DNA of 5,859 nt from CAG-238 sp963601575 (GTDB taxonomy: Bacteria; Bacillota; Clostridia; Peptostreptococcales; Anaerovoracaceae): contig CAVCFO010000044.1 of the NCBI GenBank assembly GCA_963601575.1, forward strand, positions 1 to 5,859, in the 5' to 3' direction. Each line of letters opens with the position of its first letter. Position 1 is the first letter of the stretch. The notes under the pieces were generated by a model that was not told the DNA's origin, ran no database searches, and saw only the letters and a list, made by a program, of their open reading frames with translations. The position numbers and the translations under genes were made by a program. Below are positions 1 through 5,739 of the stretch, piece by piece.

Positions 1-552
1 ATAGAAATCGAATCGATATATGAGGATTCCATTTCCCAGTGGTTCGAGAAAAAAATCGAAAAGGCTGACCGAAGCCCTTTGATACACGCTCTTGAAACCG
101 GTGACTGCGAAGCTATCGAAAACTTTTTAAATGAGCAGCTTCTAGATACCATCAGCTATTTCGACTACGCAGAAAGCTACTATCACGGCTTTATGACGGG
201 GATTCTGAGTAACGCCGGACGATACCGCGCGTACTCAAACCGCGAGAGCGGAAACGGCAGACCCGATATCGTGCTGACCGAACTGAAATTCATGGGCCGG
301 GCCATAATCCTAGAGCTAAAAATTTCGGATACATTCCGAGGAATGGAGAAAAAATGCGAAGAAGCCCTTGCTCAGATTGAGGAGCAAAAGTATGCCGTGC
401 CGCTTGAAGATGACGGCTACCAGGAAATATTGAAATATGCGGTATGCTTTTTTAAGAAAGGTTGCATTGTGCGGAAAGGCATCAAACCATGCGCACATAA
501 GAGCAGCAGAGTTTTAGCTGCGCAAGCCCCTACGCCCGCAGGCAGCGTATGA
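1..552 (+). CDS. AAA-ATPase-like / PD-(D/E)XK nuclease-fold protein, C-terminal part (5' truncated)
   Basis: The reading frame is open from the first base of the window to TGA at 550-552, so this is the 3' end of a longer gene. The TTG at 79 is internal to the conserved domain and not a credible start. The 183 visible residues match the C-terminal PD-(D/E)XK nuclease-like domain (DUF1703 type) that usually follows an N-terminal AAA-ATPase-like domain. Visible motifs, by window codon: an aromatic YYHGF block near codons 60-64, GRPDIVL with Asp89, then a hydrophobic strand ending Glu105-Leu-Lys107 (the D...ExK core), and a QIEEQKYA helix at 125-132. The strand near codons 141-152 (KYAVCFFKKGCIV) is the usual end of this domain. 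About 25 further residues follow, rich in Ala, Pro and Ser, with no resemblance I recognise. These proteins are abundant in gut anaerobes and their physiological role is not established. The family call is by recognised pattern; nuclease activity is not shown. Confidence 0.85.
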   Translation: MEIESIYEDSISQWFEKKIEKADRSPLIHALETGDCEAIENFLNEQLLDTISYFDYAESYYHGFMTGILSNAGRYRAYSNRESGNGRPDIVLTELKFMGRAIILELKISDTFRGMEKKCEEALAQIEEQKYAVPLEDDGYQEILKYAVCFFKKGCIVRKGIKPCAHKSSRVLAAQAPTPAGSV

Positions 553-558
553 TATACT
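550..558 (+). promoter_or_regulatory. Candidate extended -10 promoter of hflX
   Basis: The sequence TGATATACT fits an extended -10 element (TG-N-TATACT), with the TG supplied by the TGA stop codon of the upstream gene. No convincing -35 hexamer lies 16-18 bases upstream, which is tolerated for extended -10 promoters. The predicted start point, seven bases past the hexamer, is 565-566, the first base of the hflX start codon. The motif is visible; promoter activity is inferred. Confidence 0.45.
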
Positions 559-565
559 TTAGACT

Positions 566-1846
566 ATGCTTAGATTTAACGAAAACAACGAAATTATAAG
601 AGAAGACGAATACAGAGCCATTTTGGTGGGACTTCAGAGAACCGAAGATATTTCCTATTCCATGGAGGAATTGAAAGGACTCGCCGAGGCTGCGAACGTG
701 GAGGTTCTGGGTCAAATGATTCAGAATTTGGAACGCCCAAATATCGCAAGCCTAATCGGAAAAGGAAAAGTCGAAGAACTGGCAGAAATGGTAAAAAACA
801 TGGAGGCGGATACCGTCATTTTCAACGATGAGCTGACGGGAATGCAGCTGAGGAACCTCGAAGATGCGGTAGGGGTACGGGTAATCGACAGGACGATTTT
901 GATCCTCGACATTTTCGCAGACCGTGCCACGTCGAAAGAGGGGAAATTACAGGTAGAACTTGCACAGCTCAAATACCGTATGCCAAGGCTTACCGGCTTT
1001 GGAAAATCCCTTTCCCGCCTGGGAGGCGGCATAGGCACCAGAGGCCCCGGCGAAAAAAAGCTGGAAACCGACCGCAGACACATTGAACGCAGGATTCAGG
1101 ATATCAAGGAGGAACTTGCGCAGCTTTCGAGCACGCGAGGAGTGCAGAGATCCCGCAGAGAAAAAAGCGAGATTCCGGTGGTAGCTCTTGTGGGCTACAC
1201 CAACTCCGGAAAGTCTGCTCTGATGAACAAAATCCTCGAAATTACCGAAAAAGAAGAAAAGACGGTCTTTGAAAAGGATATGCTTTTTGCTACTCTGGAC
1301 ACGCAGCAGCGGAGCGTTGTGCTCGACACGAACCATCGCTTTATTTTGGTGGACACGGTGGGATTTGTGAGCAAGCTGCCACATTCGCTGGTGGAAGCGT
1401 TCAAAGCGACCCTTGAAGAGGTTATCTATGCGGATCTGCTTATCCATGTGGTGGACAGCTCTTTTGAAAACTACGACTTTCAGATTGATGTCACAAACAA
1501 AGTCCTGGCGGAAATCGGCACGGAGGGCAAAGAAAAAATTATTGCATATAATAAGATAGATTTGACCGAAAAAACGGGGCTCATGCCTCTCCCGGGAAGT
1601 GACAGCCTGCTTATTTCGGCAAAATACGGCCTGCATATCGACGAGCTTCTCGAAAAAATTAAGGGCATAATTTTTAAAGACGATGTTTCGGCGCGGCTTT
1701 TGGTGCCATATGCAAAGGGAGATGTCAGCTCATATCTTTGCGAGAAAGCCAAGGTCAACATCATGGAGTACCGGGAGGACGGGACATATTTTGAGGTTGA
1801 GCTAAAGGAAGCGGACTACCGCAGGCTCAAGGAGTACGAAATATAA
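566..1846 (+). CDS. hflX: GTPase HflX (ribosome-splitting/rescue GTPase)
   Basis: HflX is a cytoplasmic GTPase that binds the large ribosomal subunit and splits stalled or hibernating 70S ribosomes, especially under heat or antibiotic stress. The 426-residue product has the family's full length and order. An N-terminal HflX domain begins near residue 18 (AILVGLQ). The middle segment carries the Gly-rich signature GGGIGTRGPGE at 153-163, followed by a charged helical region. The G domain has G1 GYTNSGKS at 210-217, G3 DTVGF at 263-267, G4 NKID at 329-332 and G5 SAK at 351-353. A short C-terminal domain occupies roughly 370-426. ATG 566 is the only sensible start: an in-frame TAG sits at 560-562 and later ATGs would cut the N-terminal domain. 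No Shine-Dalgarno precedes it. The stop codon overlaps the yigZ start by one base, so the two are probably co-transcribed and coupled. Confidence 0.97.
   Translation: MLRFNENNEIIREDEYRAILVGLQRTEDISYSMEELKGLAEAANVEVLGQMIQNLERPNIASLIGKGKVEELAEMVKNMEADTVIFNDELTGMQLRNLEDAVGVRVIDRTILILDIFADRATSKEGKLQVELAQLKYRMPRLTGFGKSLSRLGGGIGTRGPGEKKLETDRRHIERRIQDIKEELAQLSSTRGVQRSRREKSEIPVVALVGYTNSGKSALMNKILEITEKEEKTVFEKDMLFATLDTQQRSVVLDTNHRFILVDTVGFVSKLPHSLVEAFKATLEEVIYADLLIHVVDSSFENYDFQIDVTNKVLAEIGTEGKEKIIAYNKIDLTEKTGLMPLPGSDSLLISAKYGLHIDELLEKIKGIIFKDDVSARLLVPYAKGDVSSYLCEKAKVNIMEYREDGTYFEVELKEADYRRLKEYEI
1829..1834 (+). promoter_or_regulatory. Ribosome binding site of yigZ inside hflX
   Basis: AAGGAG lies within the last codons of hflX, 11 bases before the yigZ ATG. 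The spacing is slightly long, but with the TAATG stop/start overlap it supports the 1846 start and re-initiation by ribosomes finishing hflX. Confidence 0.6.
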
Positions 1847-2466
1847 TGAAACTTTATAGCACTGTGCGCAAGGCGGCAAATGCCGAGCAAATAATTGAAA
1901 AATCAAGGTTTATAGCCTATGTCAGCCCGGCTGAAACGAGGGAAGAAGCAGAAGAATTTATAGCCGCCATACGAAAAAAGCACAAAGACGCCACCCACAA
2001 TGTCCCAGCCATGGTTTTGGGGGACAAGTTCCAGACTCAGTGGGCGTCGGACGACGGTGAGCCTCAGGGGACTTCGGGTGCACCCATTGTTAAGATGCTG
2101 GTTTCGGAGGGCATCACCAATGTAGTCGTGGTTGTGACCCGCTATTTCGGCGGAATCAAGCTAGGAACGGGAGGACTGGTGCGGGCGTATACGAGCAGCG
2201 CAAAGCTTGGACTCGACGCAGCGGGAGTTTGCGATGTCTGCCGGCGGTGCGTTCAGACCTACGCGATAGACTATACCTATCTTGCAAAATTGCAAAATTT
2301 GGCGGGATCGATTTTTTCCATTGATAAAATTTCTTATACCGAGGTGGTGGAAGCGGAGCTTTCCTGTCTGCCGGAAAATGCGGAGAAACTTGCCGGACTT
2401 GTCGCAAACCTCACCGGCGGAAAGAGCGTGCTTAAAAACGAAGCAACCAAGATCATAAAAATGTAA
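1846..2466 (+). CDS. yigZ: YigZ / IMPACT (UPF0029) family protein
   Basis: This is the bacterial relative of eukaryotic IMPACT, which regulates the translation-stress kinase GCN2; the bacterial role is poorly defined. The 206-residue length is typical. The N-terminal UPF0029 domain spans about residues 10-120, with EKSRFIAYV at 18-26, DDGEPQGTSG at 69-78, and a match to the family signature from Gly78 through TRYFGG (98-103) to Leu106-Gly107. It continues with a Gly-rich TGGLVRAY stretch at 108-115. The rest, about 135-200, fits the ferredoxin-like DUF1949 domain. The start ATG overlaps the hflX stop (TAATG), giving a two-gene unit that ends at a terminator just downstream. Older annotations call such proteins possible proline peptidases or thymidylate synthases; nothing here supports that. 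Family assignment is secure, molecular function is not. Confidence 0.95.
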   Translation: MKLYSTVRKAANAEQIIEKSRFIAYVSPAETREEAEEFIAAIRKKHKDATHNVPAMVLGDKFQTQWASDDGEPQGTSGAPIVKMLVSEGITNVVVVVTRYFGGIKLGTGGLVRAYTSSAKLGLDAAGVCDVCRRCVQTYAIDYTYLAKLQNLAGSIFSIDKISYTEVVEAELSCLPENAEKLAGLVANLTGGKSVLKNEATKIIKM

Positions 2467-2484
2467 AAGGCTAAACCACACCTG

Positions 2485-2520
2485 CCTGCGCATTGTCAAC
2501 GCATCGCAGGTTTTTTCTTT
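2485..2520 (+). terminator. Rho-independent terminator after yigZ
   Basis: Inverted arms CCTGCG (2485-2490) and CGCAGG (2505-2510) form a 6-bp GC-rich stem with a 14-nt loop, followed directly by TTTTTTCTTT. It lies 18 bases after the yigZ stop and should end the hflX-yigZ transcript. The loop is longer than usual, so strength is uncertain. Confidence 0.75.
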
Positions 2521-2521
2521 C

Positions 2522-2543
2522 AAAAAAATCCCCCCCCCAAAAA
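2522..2543. repeat. Homopolymer cluster A7-T-C9-A5
   Basis: A run of seven A, one T, nine C (2530-2538) and five A sits between the yigZ terminator and the csoR promoter, outside any gene. It is simply visible in the sequence. Such a C9 run is prone to slippage in replication or sequencing. I see no promoter element within it. Confidence 0.9.
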
Positions 2544-2605
2544 TCTATAGAGCCAACCAAAATTCCCACGAAATTATTTGCGATTTACTGTTTGACCCAT
2601 GCGAG

Positions 2606-2640
2606 ATAGGGTATATAGCCCTTGTGACAAAATACCCTAT
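2606..2640. repeat. 9-bp inverted repeat ending in the CsoR operator
   Basis: ATAGGGTAT (2606-2614) is the exact reverse complement of ATACCCTAT (2632-2640), separated by 17 bases. The right arm is the left half of the CsoR operator. The left arm therefore supplies an extra inverted GGGTAT half-site upstream of the -35 region, a possible auxiliary repressor contact (inference). Confidence 0.6.
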
Positions 2641-2651
2641 GGGGGTATACG
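2624..2651 (+). promoter_or_regulatory. Promoter of the csoR-copA-copZ operon
   Basis: GTGACA (2624-2629, five of six matches to TTGACA) and TATACG (2646-2651, four of six to TATAAT) are 16 bases apart. TTGTGA (2622-2627) with an 18-base spacer is an alternative reading of the -35. The expected start point is about 2658, giving a leader of roughly 53 nt before csoR. The CsoR operator fills the spacer and overlaps the -10, as expected for repression by polymerase exclusion. Confidence 0.65.
2632..2648. promoter_or_regulatory. CsoR operator (copper-responsive)
   Basis: ATACCCTATGGGGGTAT is a pseudo-palindrome with 6-bp arms ATACCC and GGGTAT around five bases. It fits the TACCC...GGGGGTA pattern of CsoR sites in front of copper operons of Firmicutes such as Bacillus copZA. 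It lies 62 bases upstream of csoR and overlaps the promoter -10, implying autoregulation and Cu(I)-dependent derepression of the whole operon. Confidence 0.85.
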
Positions 2652-2664
2652 ACGCAAACGAAAG

Positions 2665-2686
2665 CAAGATAAATACAAGATAAATA
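2665..2686 (+). repeat. Perfect 11-bp tandem duplication in the csoR leader
   Basis: CAAGATAAATA occurs twice head to tail (2665-2675 and 2676-2686) between the predicted transcription start and the csoR ribosome binding site. It is AT-rich and could keep the leader unstructured. No function is evident. Confidence 0.85.
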
Positions 2687-2710
2687 ACTTATGCAAAGCG
2701 AGGAAAAACT

Positions 2711-3019
2711 ATGAGTGAATGTAAAAAATGCTGCTGCCAGAACAAGACGACTATCCGCTCGGATGAACAGAAAAAAGCGCTCATAAACAGGCTGAAACGA
2801 ATTGAGGGACAGGTGCGGGGCATTCAGTCCATGATAGAAGAAAACGCATATTGCAACGACGTACTCATGCAGTCGGCAGCGGTAAATGCGGCGATGAATG
2901 CCTTTAACAAAGAGCTTCTTGCAAGCCATATAAGAAACTGCGTGGTTCGCGACTTACGAAACGGAAACGATGAGATAATCGACGAACTTGTGACAACCAT
3001 GCAAAAACTCATGAAATAG
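2711..3019 (+). CDS. csoR: Copper-sensing transcriptional repressor CsoR
   Basis: CsoR is an all-helical DNA-binding repressor that leaves its operator when Cu(I) binds. The 102-residue product has the family core from NRLKRIEGQVRGI (26-38) through YCNDVL (47-52) to the C-terminal helix. The three Cu(I) ligands are all present with the spacing of Mycobacterium CsoR: Cys48, then His73 25 residues later and Cys77 four further. This favours CsoR over the persulfide sensor CstR (no His) and the nickel or formaldehyde sensors RcnR/FrmR. An extra Cys cluster, Cys4 and Cys7-Cys9 (CKKCCC), precedes the core. ATG 2711 follows GAGGA by six bases. The gene is first in an operon with copA and lies behind its own predicted operator, so it should repress itself. 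The fit to the family is strong; copper specificity rests on the ligands and neighbours. Confidence 0.95.
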   Translation: MSECKKCCCQNKTTIRSDEQKKALINRLKRIEGQVRGIQSMIEENAYCNDVLMQSAAVNAAMNAFNKELLASHIRNCVVRDLRNGNDEIIDELVTTMQKLMK

Positions 3020-3026
3020 GCGGTGA
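3018..3026 (+). promoter_or_regulatory. Ribosome binding site that sets the copA start
   Basis: AGGCGGTGA, one mismatch from the ideal AGGAGGTGA, overlaps the csoR TAG stop. It ends seven bases before ATG 3034 but only one base before the in-frame TTG 3028, so ATG 3034 is the better start. The overlap with the csoR stop suggests translational coupling. Confidence 0.75.
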
Positions 3027-3033
3027 TTTGACG

Positions 3034-5337
3034 ATGAGACAATATAATGTAAAGGGAATGAGTTGCAGCGCATGTAGCGCCCGGGTGGAGAAAGCGGTCT
3101 CAAAGGTTGACGGCGTTACAAGCTGCACCGTGAGCCTGCTGACAAACTCCATGGCGGTGGAGGGAAGCGCAAGCCCCGAAAGCATAATTTCGGCGGTAAA
3201 TGCGGCAGGCTATAAGGCTTCTATAAAAAAGGGAAAAGATAGGGCGGCGGAAAACGTAAGCGGCAGCAGTGCGGCATCTGCATCAGATAGCACGGCGGAA
3301 GACGCACTTTCGGACACGGAAACTCCCAAACTAAAAAAGAGACTGACGGTTTCGGTGATTTTCCTATTGATTCTCATGTATTTTTCCATGGGGCACATGA
3401 TGTGGGGCTGGCCCGTTCCGGCTGCGATGGCAGAAAACCATGTGGCGATGGGAATTTTGCAGCTTCTCCTGACAGGCATCATAATGGTAATAAATCAAAA
3501 GTTTTTCATAAATGGATTTAGCAGCCTTTGGCACCGGGCTCCGAACATGGATACGCTGGTGGCACTTGGGGCAAGTGCGGCTTTTGTGTGGAGTGTGGCA
3601 GTACTTTTCCTGATGACGGACGCACAGATGAAAGGCAACATGGCGGCCGTTATGACCTATATGGACGAATTTTATTTCGAGTCGGCGGCAATGATACTCA
3701 CGCTTATTACAGTGGGTAAGACGCTGGAAGCACGGTCAAAGGGCAAAACCACGGACGCGATCAAAAGCCTTATGAAACTCGCTCCGCAAACCGCAAGGAT
3801 CATGCGGGATGGCAAGGAAGAAACAGTTCCTGCAGCGCAAGTAAAAAAGGGGGATATCTTTGTTGTGCGCCCCGGCGAAAACATACCGGTAGACGGAATC
3901 ATAATCGAAGGGGCCACGGCGGTGGACGAATCGGCGCTGACGGGAGAAAGCATTCCGGCAGATAAGAAGCCGGGCGATACGGTGTCGGCTGCAACCATCA
4001 ACAGCTCCGGATTTATACGCTGCGAAGCCTCGCGAGTAGGCGAAGATACGACACTTTCGCAAATTATCCGAATGGTTGAGGACGCCGCGGCAACAAAGGC
4101 CCCCATAGCCAAAGTCGCAGACAGGGTTTCCGGAATCTTCGTGCCGACGGTTATGACGCTCTCTGCGATAACTCTGATAGTGTGGCTGGCAGTCGGACAG
4201 GAATTTGCCTACGCCCTCGCAAGAGCCATATCCGTGCTTGTAATCAGCTGCCCGTGTGCGCTGGGACTTGCGACGCCGGTTGCCATAATGGTAGGAAACG
4301 GCGTGGGAGCAAGAAACGGCATCTTGTTCAAAACGGCGGTTTCTCTCGAAGAAACCGGAAAGATCACAATCGTAGCCCTCGACAAGACGGGGACAATAAC
4401 AAAAGGCGAGCCGGAGGCTACGGATATTGTACCTTTTGACGGCGAAACGGAAGAAGGCCTACTAAAGATTGCGGCATCCATAGAGGCAAAAAGCGAACAT
4501 CCGCTGGCAAAAGCGATTATCCGAAATGCCGAGGCAGCGGGCATAGAGCCGGAGGAAGTGTCAGAATTTAAGGCACTGCCCGGCAGCGGCGTGGAAGCAG
4601 TTTTAGGAGGCGAAAAGCTTTTCGGCGGAAGCATGAACTTTGCCCGCGAAAAAATCGAAATATCAGAAGATATAAGGACGCAGGCAGAAAACCTCGCAAA
4701 TGAAGGCAAAACTCCGCTCCTCTTTGCTAAAGAAGGAAAACTGATAGGCATGATTGCGGTGGCAGACGAGATAAAAGAGGATAGCCCCGAGGCGATTAGC
4801 GAATTGCAAGAAATGGGAATTCGCGTGGTAATGCTTACCGGAGACAACGAAAAAACAGCCCGCGCAATCGGGAAAAAGGCCGGCGCCTGCGAAGTTATTG
4901 CCGGAGTGCTGCCTGATGGCAAAGAAAGCGTTATAAGCGAGCTGAAGAAGCAGGGCAAGGTCATCATGGTAGGTGACGGTATAAACGACGCTCCGGCTCT
5001 TACAAGGGCAGACATAGGCATTGCAATAGGTGCGGGAAGCGACGTGGCGATAGACGCGGCAGATGTAGTTCTTATGAAAAGTTCTTTAAGAGACGTTCCG
5101 GCAGCCATGAGGATAAGCCGTGCGACGCTTAGAAATATCCACGAGAATCTCTTCTTTGCGTTTTTCTACAATGCGCTTGGGATTCCACTCGCCGCAGGCG
5201 TTTTCGCCTTTGCGGGACTGACGCTTGATCCGATGTTTGCGGCGGCGGCAATGAGCCTTTCGAGCTTTTGTGTAGTTACCAACGCTTTGCGGCTGAATTT
5301 CGTAAAACCATACGAAGCAGTTAAAAATAAAAAATAA
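3034..5337 (+). CDS. copA: Cu(I)-exporting P1B-1-type ATPase CopA
   Basis: CopA is an inner-membrane pump that expels Cu(I) using ATP. The 767 residues (counted from ATG 3034) hold one N-terminal metal-binding domain with GMSCSAC at 8-14 (Cys11, Cys14), then a Ser/Ala-rich charged linker at about 70-100. Eight membrane segments follow: near 104-124, 138-160, 172-194, 213-233, 365-388, 397-420, 703-725 and 733-757. The actuator loop carries TGES at 303-306. The catalytic part has phosphorylated Asp450 in DKTGT (450-454), SEHP at 487-490 and GDGIND at 647-652. The transport site is that of Cu(I) pumps: CPC 406-408, Tyr712-Asn713, and Met740 with Ser743-Ser744 (MSLSS). This separates it from Zn/Cd pumps. 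Segments 1-2 include a Met/His/Trp-rich external stretch (MGHMMWGW). The single metal-binding domain makes it shorter than the two-domain Bacillus CopA. An upstream TTG at 3028 would add two residues. Confidence 0.97.
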   Translation: MRQYNVKGMSCSACSARVEKAVSKVDGVTSCTVSLLTNSMAVEGSASPESIISAVNAAGYKASIKKGKDRAAENVSGSSAASASDSTAEDALSDTETPKLKKRLTVSVIFLLILMYFSMGHMMWGWPVPAAMAENHVAMGILQLLLTGIIMVINQKFFINGFSSLWHRAPNMDTLVALGASAAFVWSVAVLFLMTDAQMKGNMAAVMTYMDEFYFESAAMILTLITVGKTLEARSKGKTTDAIKSLMKLAPQTARIMRDGKEETVPAAQVKKGDIFVVRPGENIPVDGIIIEGATAVDESALTGESIPADKKPGDTVSAATINSSGFIRCEASRVGEDTTLSQIIRMVEDAAATKAPIAKVADRVSGIFVPTVMTLSAITLIVWLAVGQEFAYALARAISVLVISCPCALGLATPVAIMVGNGVGARNGILFKTAVSLEETGKITIVALDKTGTITKGEPEATDIVPFDGETEEGLLKIAASIEAKSEHPLAKAIIRNAEAAGIEPEEVSEFKALPGSGVEAVLGGEKLFGGSMNFAREKIEISEDIRTQAENLANEGKTPLLFAKEGKLIGMIAVADEIKEDSPEAISELQEMGIRVVMLTGDNEKTARAIGKKAGACEVIAGVLPDGKESVISELKKQGKVIMVGDGINDAPALTRADIGIAIGAGSDVAIDAADVVLMKSSLRDVPAAMRISRATLRNIHENLFFAFFYNALGIPLAAGVFAFAGLTLDPMFAAAAMSLSSFCVVTNALRLNFVKPYEAVKNKK

Positions 5338-5344
5338 GATATAT

Positions 5345-5349
5345 GGAGG
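5345..5349 (+). promoter_or_regulatory. Ribosome binding site of copZ
   Basis: GGAGG sits seven bases before ATG 5357 in the 19-base copA-copZ gap. It is the strongest site in the operon, suggesting the small protein is made in excess over the pump, as expected for a soluble copper buffer (inference). Confidence 0.8.
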
Positions 5350-5356
5350 TTTTGAA

Positions 5357-5611
5357 ATGATTAAGACAACATTAGAAGTAAAAGGAATGGCGTGCGGAAT
5401 GTGCGAAAACCATGTAAACGAGGCGATAAGAAACGCTTTTAAGGTAAAAAAAGTAACGTCCTCTCATGTAAAAAATCAGACTGAGATCATCAGCGAAGAA
5501 GCGCTCGATGAGGGAAAAATCAAGAGCGTTATCGCAGAGACTGGCTATGAGCTTGGCAAAATCAGCGCAGAGCCTTATCAGAAAAAAGGTCTGTTTTCTT
5601 TCGGCAAATAA
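5357..5611 (+). CDS. copZ: CopZ-like heavy-metal-associated (HMA) copper chaperone
   Basis: The 84-residue protein has the ferredoxin-like HMA fold signature. GMACGMC at residues 10-16 gives the Cu(I)-binding pair Cys13 and Cys16, followed by an amphipathic helix (ENHVNEAIRNAF) and a closing AETGYEL motif near 62-68. No signal peptide or membrane segment is seen, so it should be cytosolic, handing Cu(I) to CopA or buffering it. It extends about 15 residues past the domain with a basic and aromatic tail (YQKKGLFSFGK). The residue before the second Cys is Met rather than the His of Bacillus and Enterococcus CopZ. The segment between the helix and the final motif (VTSSHVKNQTEIISEE) differs from classical CopZ. 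Similar proteins follow copA in other Clostridia, as I recall. Its place 19 bases after copA with a strong ribosome binding site supports a copper role; the exact partner is inferred. Confidence 0.85.
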   Translation: MIKTTLEVKGMACGMCENHVNEAIRNAFKVKKVTSSHVKNQTEIISEEALDEGKIKSVIAETGYELGKISAEPYQKKGLFSFGK

Positions 5612-5635
5612 AAAGAGGAAAAACGAAAATTAGAG

Positions 5636-5664
5636 TTGACAAGGACGCTTTCGTGTGCTAATAT
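5636..5664 (+). promoter_or_regulatory. Strong sigma-A-type promoter P1 upstream of the tRNA
   Basis: Perfect TTGACA (5636-5641), a 17-base spacer and TAATAT (5659-5664), with TG one base before the -10 (extended -10). The predicted start is about 5670-5671, at the first base of an inverted repeat. It starts 24 bases after the copZ stop and has no protein gene downstream, so it probably serves the tRNA unit or a small RNA. Confidence 0.8.
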
Positions 5665-5670
5665 AGATTT

Positions 5671-5708
5671 CGGCTCGTGAGAAAGACATTCGCTTTCGAT
5701 GCGAGCCG
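5671..5708 (+). other. Hairpin at the predicted 5' end of the P1 transcript
   Basis: CGGCTCG (5671-5677) pairs with CGAGCCG (5702-5708), and within it GAAAG (5681-5685) pairs with CTTTC (5693-5697) around a 7-nt loop. No T-run follows, so it is not a standard terminator. It could protect the 5' end, be a processing site, or belong to a small RNA. A second possible stem, TTTCGAT (5694-5700) with ATCGAAA (5711-5717), would exclude it. Structure is by inspection only. Confidence 0.5.
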
Positions 5709-5714
5709 GAATCG

Positions 5715-5739
5715 AAAAAAGCTACAAAAAGCTAAAAAT
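5715..5739 (+). promoter_or_regulatory. Phased A-tracts (UP-element-like) before tRNA promoter P2
   Basis: Three A-tracts (5715-5720, 5726-5730, 5735-5739) are spaced about one helical turn apart and end five bases before the P2 -35. AAAAAGCTA is repeated at 5716-5724 and 5726-5734. The location, about -64 to -40 from the predicted P2 start, fits an UP element or bent DNA that boosts stable-RNA promoters. Function is inferred. Confidence 0.45.

Noticed and set aside
79..81. TTG as the start of a 157-residue protein
   Set aside because: The frame is open to the window edge and the residues before TTG (SISQWFEKKIEKADRSP) continue the conserved domain, so the gene starts outside the window.
947..1636. 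229-residue minus-strand reading frame
   Set aside because: Lies wholly antisense to hflX, has no recognisable domain or ribosome binding site, and reflects hflX codon bias.
2592..2617. Second copper promoter with TTGACC and TATATA
   Set aside because: The spacer is only 14 bases; the 16-base spaced GTGACA/TATACG pair around the operator is better.
2585..2929. 114-residue minus-strand reading frame across the csoR promoter
   Set aside because: It covers the CsoR operator and csoR itself in antisense and matches no known family.
4209..5108. 299-residue minus-strand reading frame
   Set aside because: Antisense to the conserved catalytic region of copA; Ser/Pro/Ala-rich composition is typical of a shadow frame.
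5637..5681. Small peptide from TTG 5637
   Set aside because: Only about 14 codons, lies on top of the P1 promoter and has no well-placed ribosome binding site.
5671..5717. Intrinsic terminator after copZ or for a minus-strand gene
   Set aside because: Neither flank has a T-run in the right direction; the 3' side is A-rich and the opposite strand shows no U-tract.
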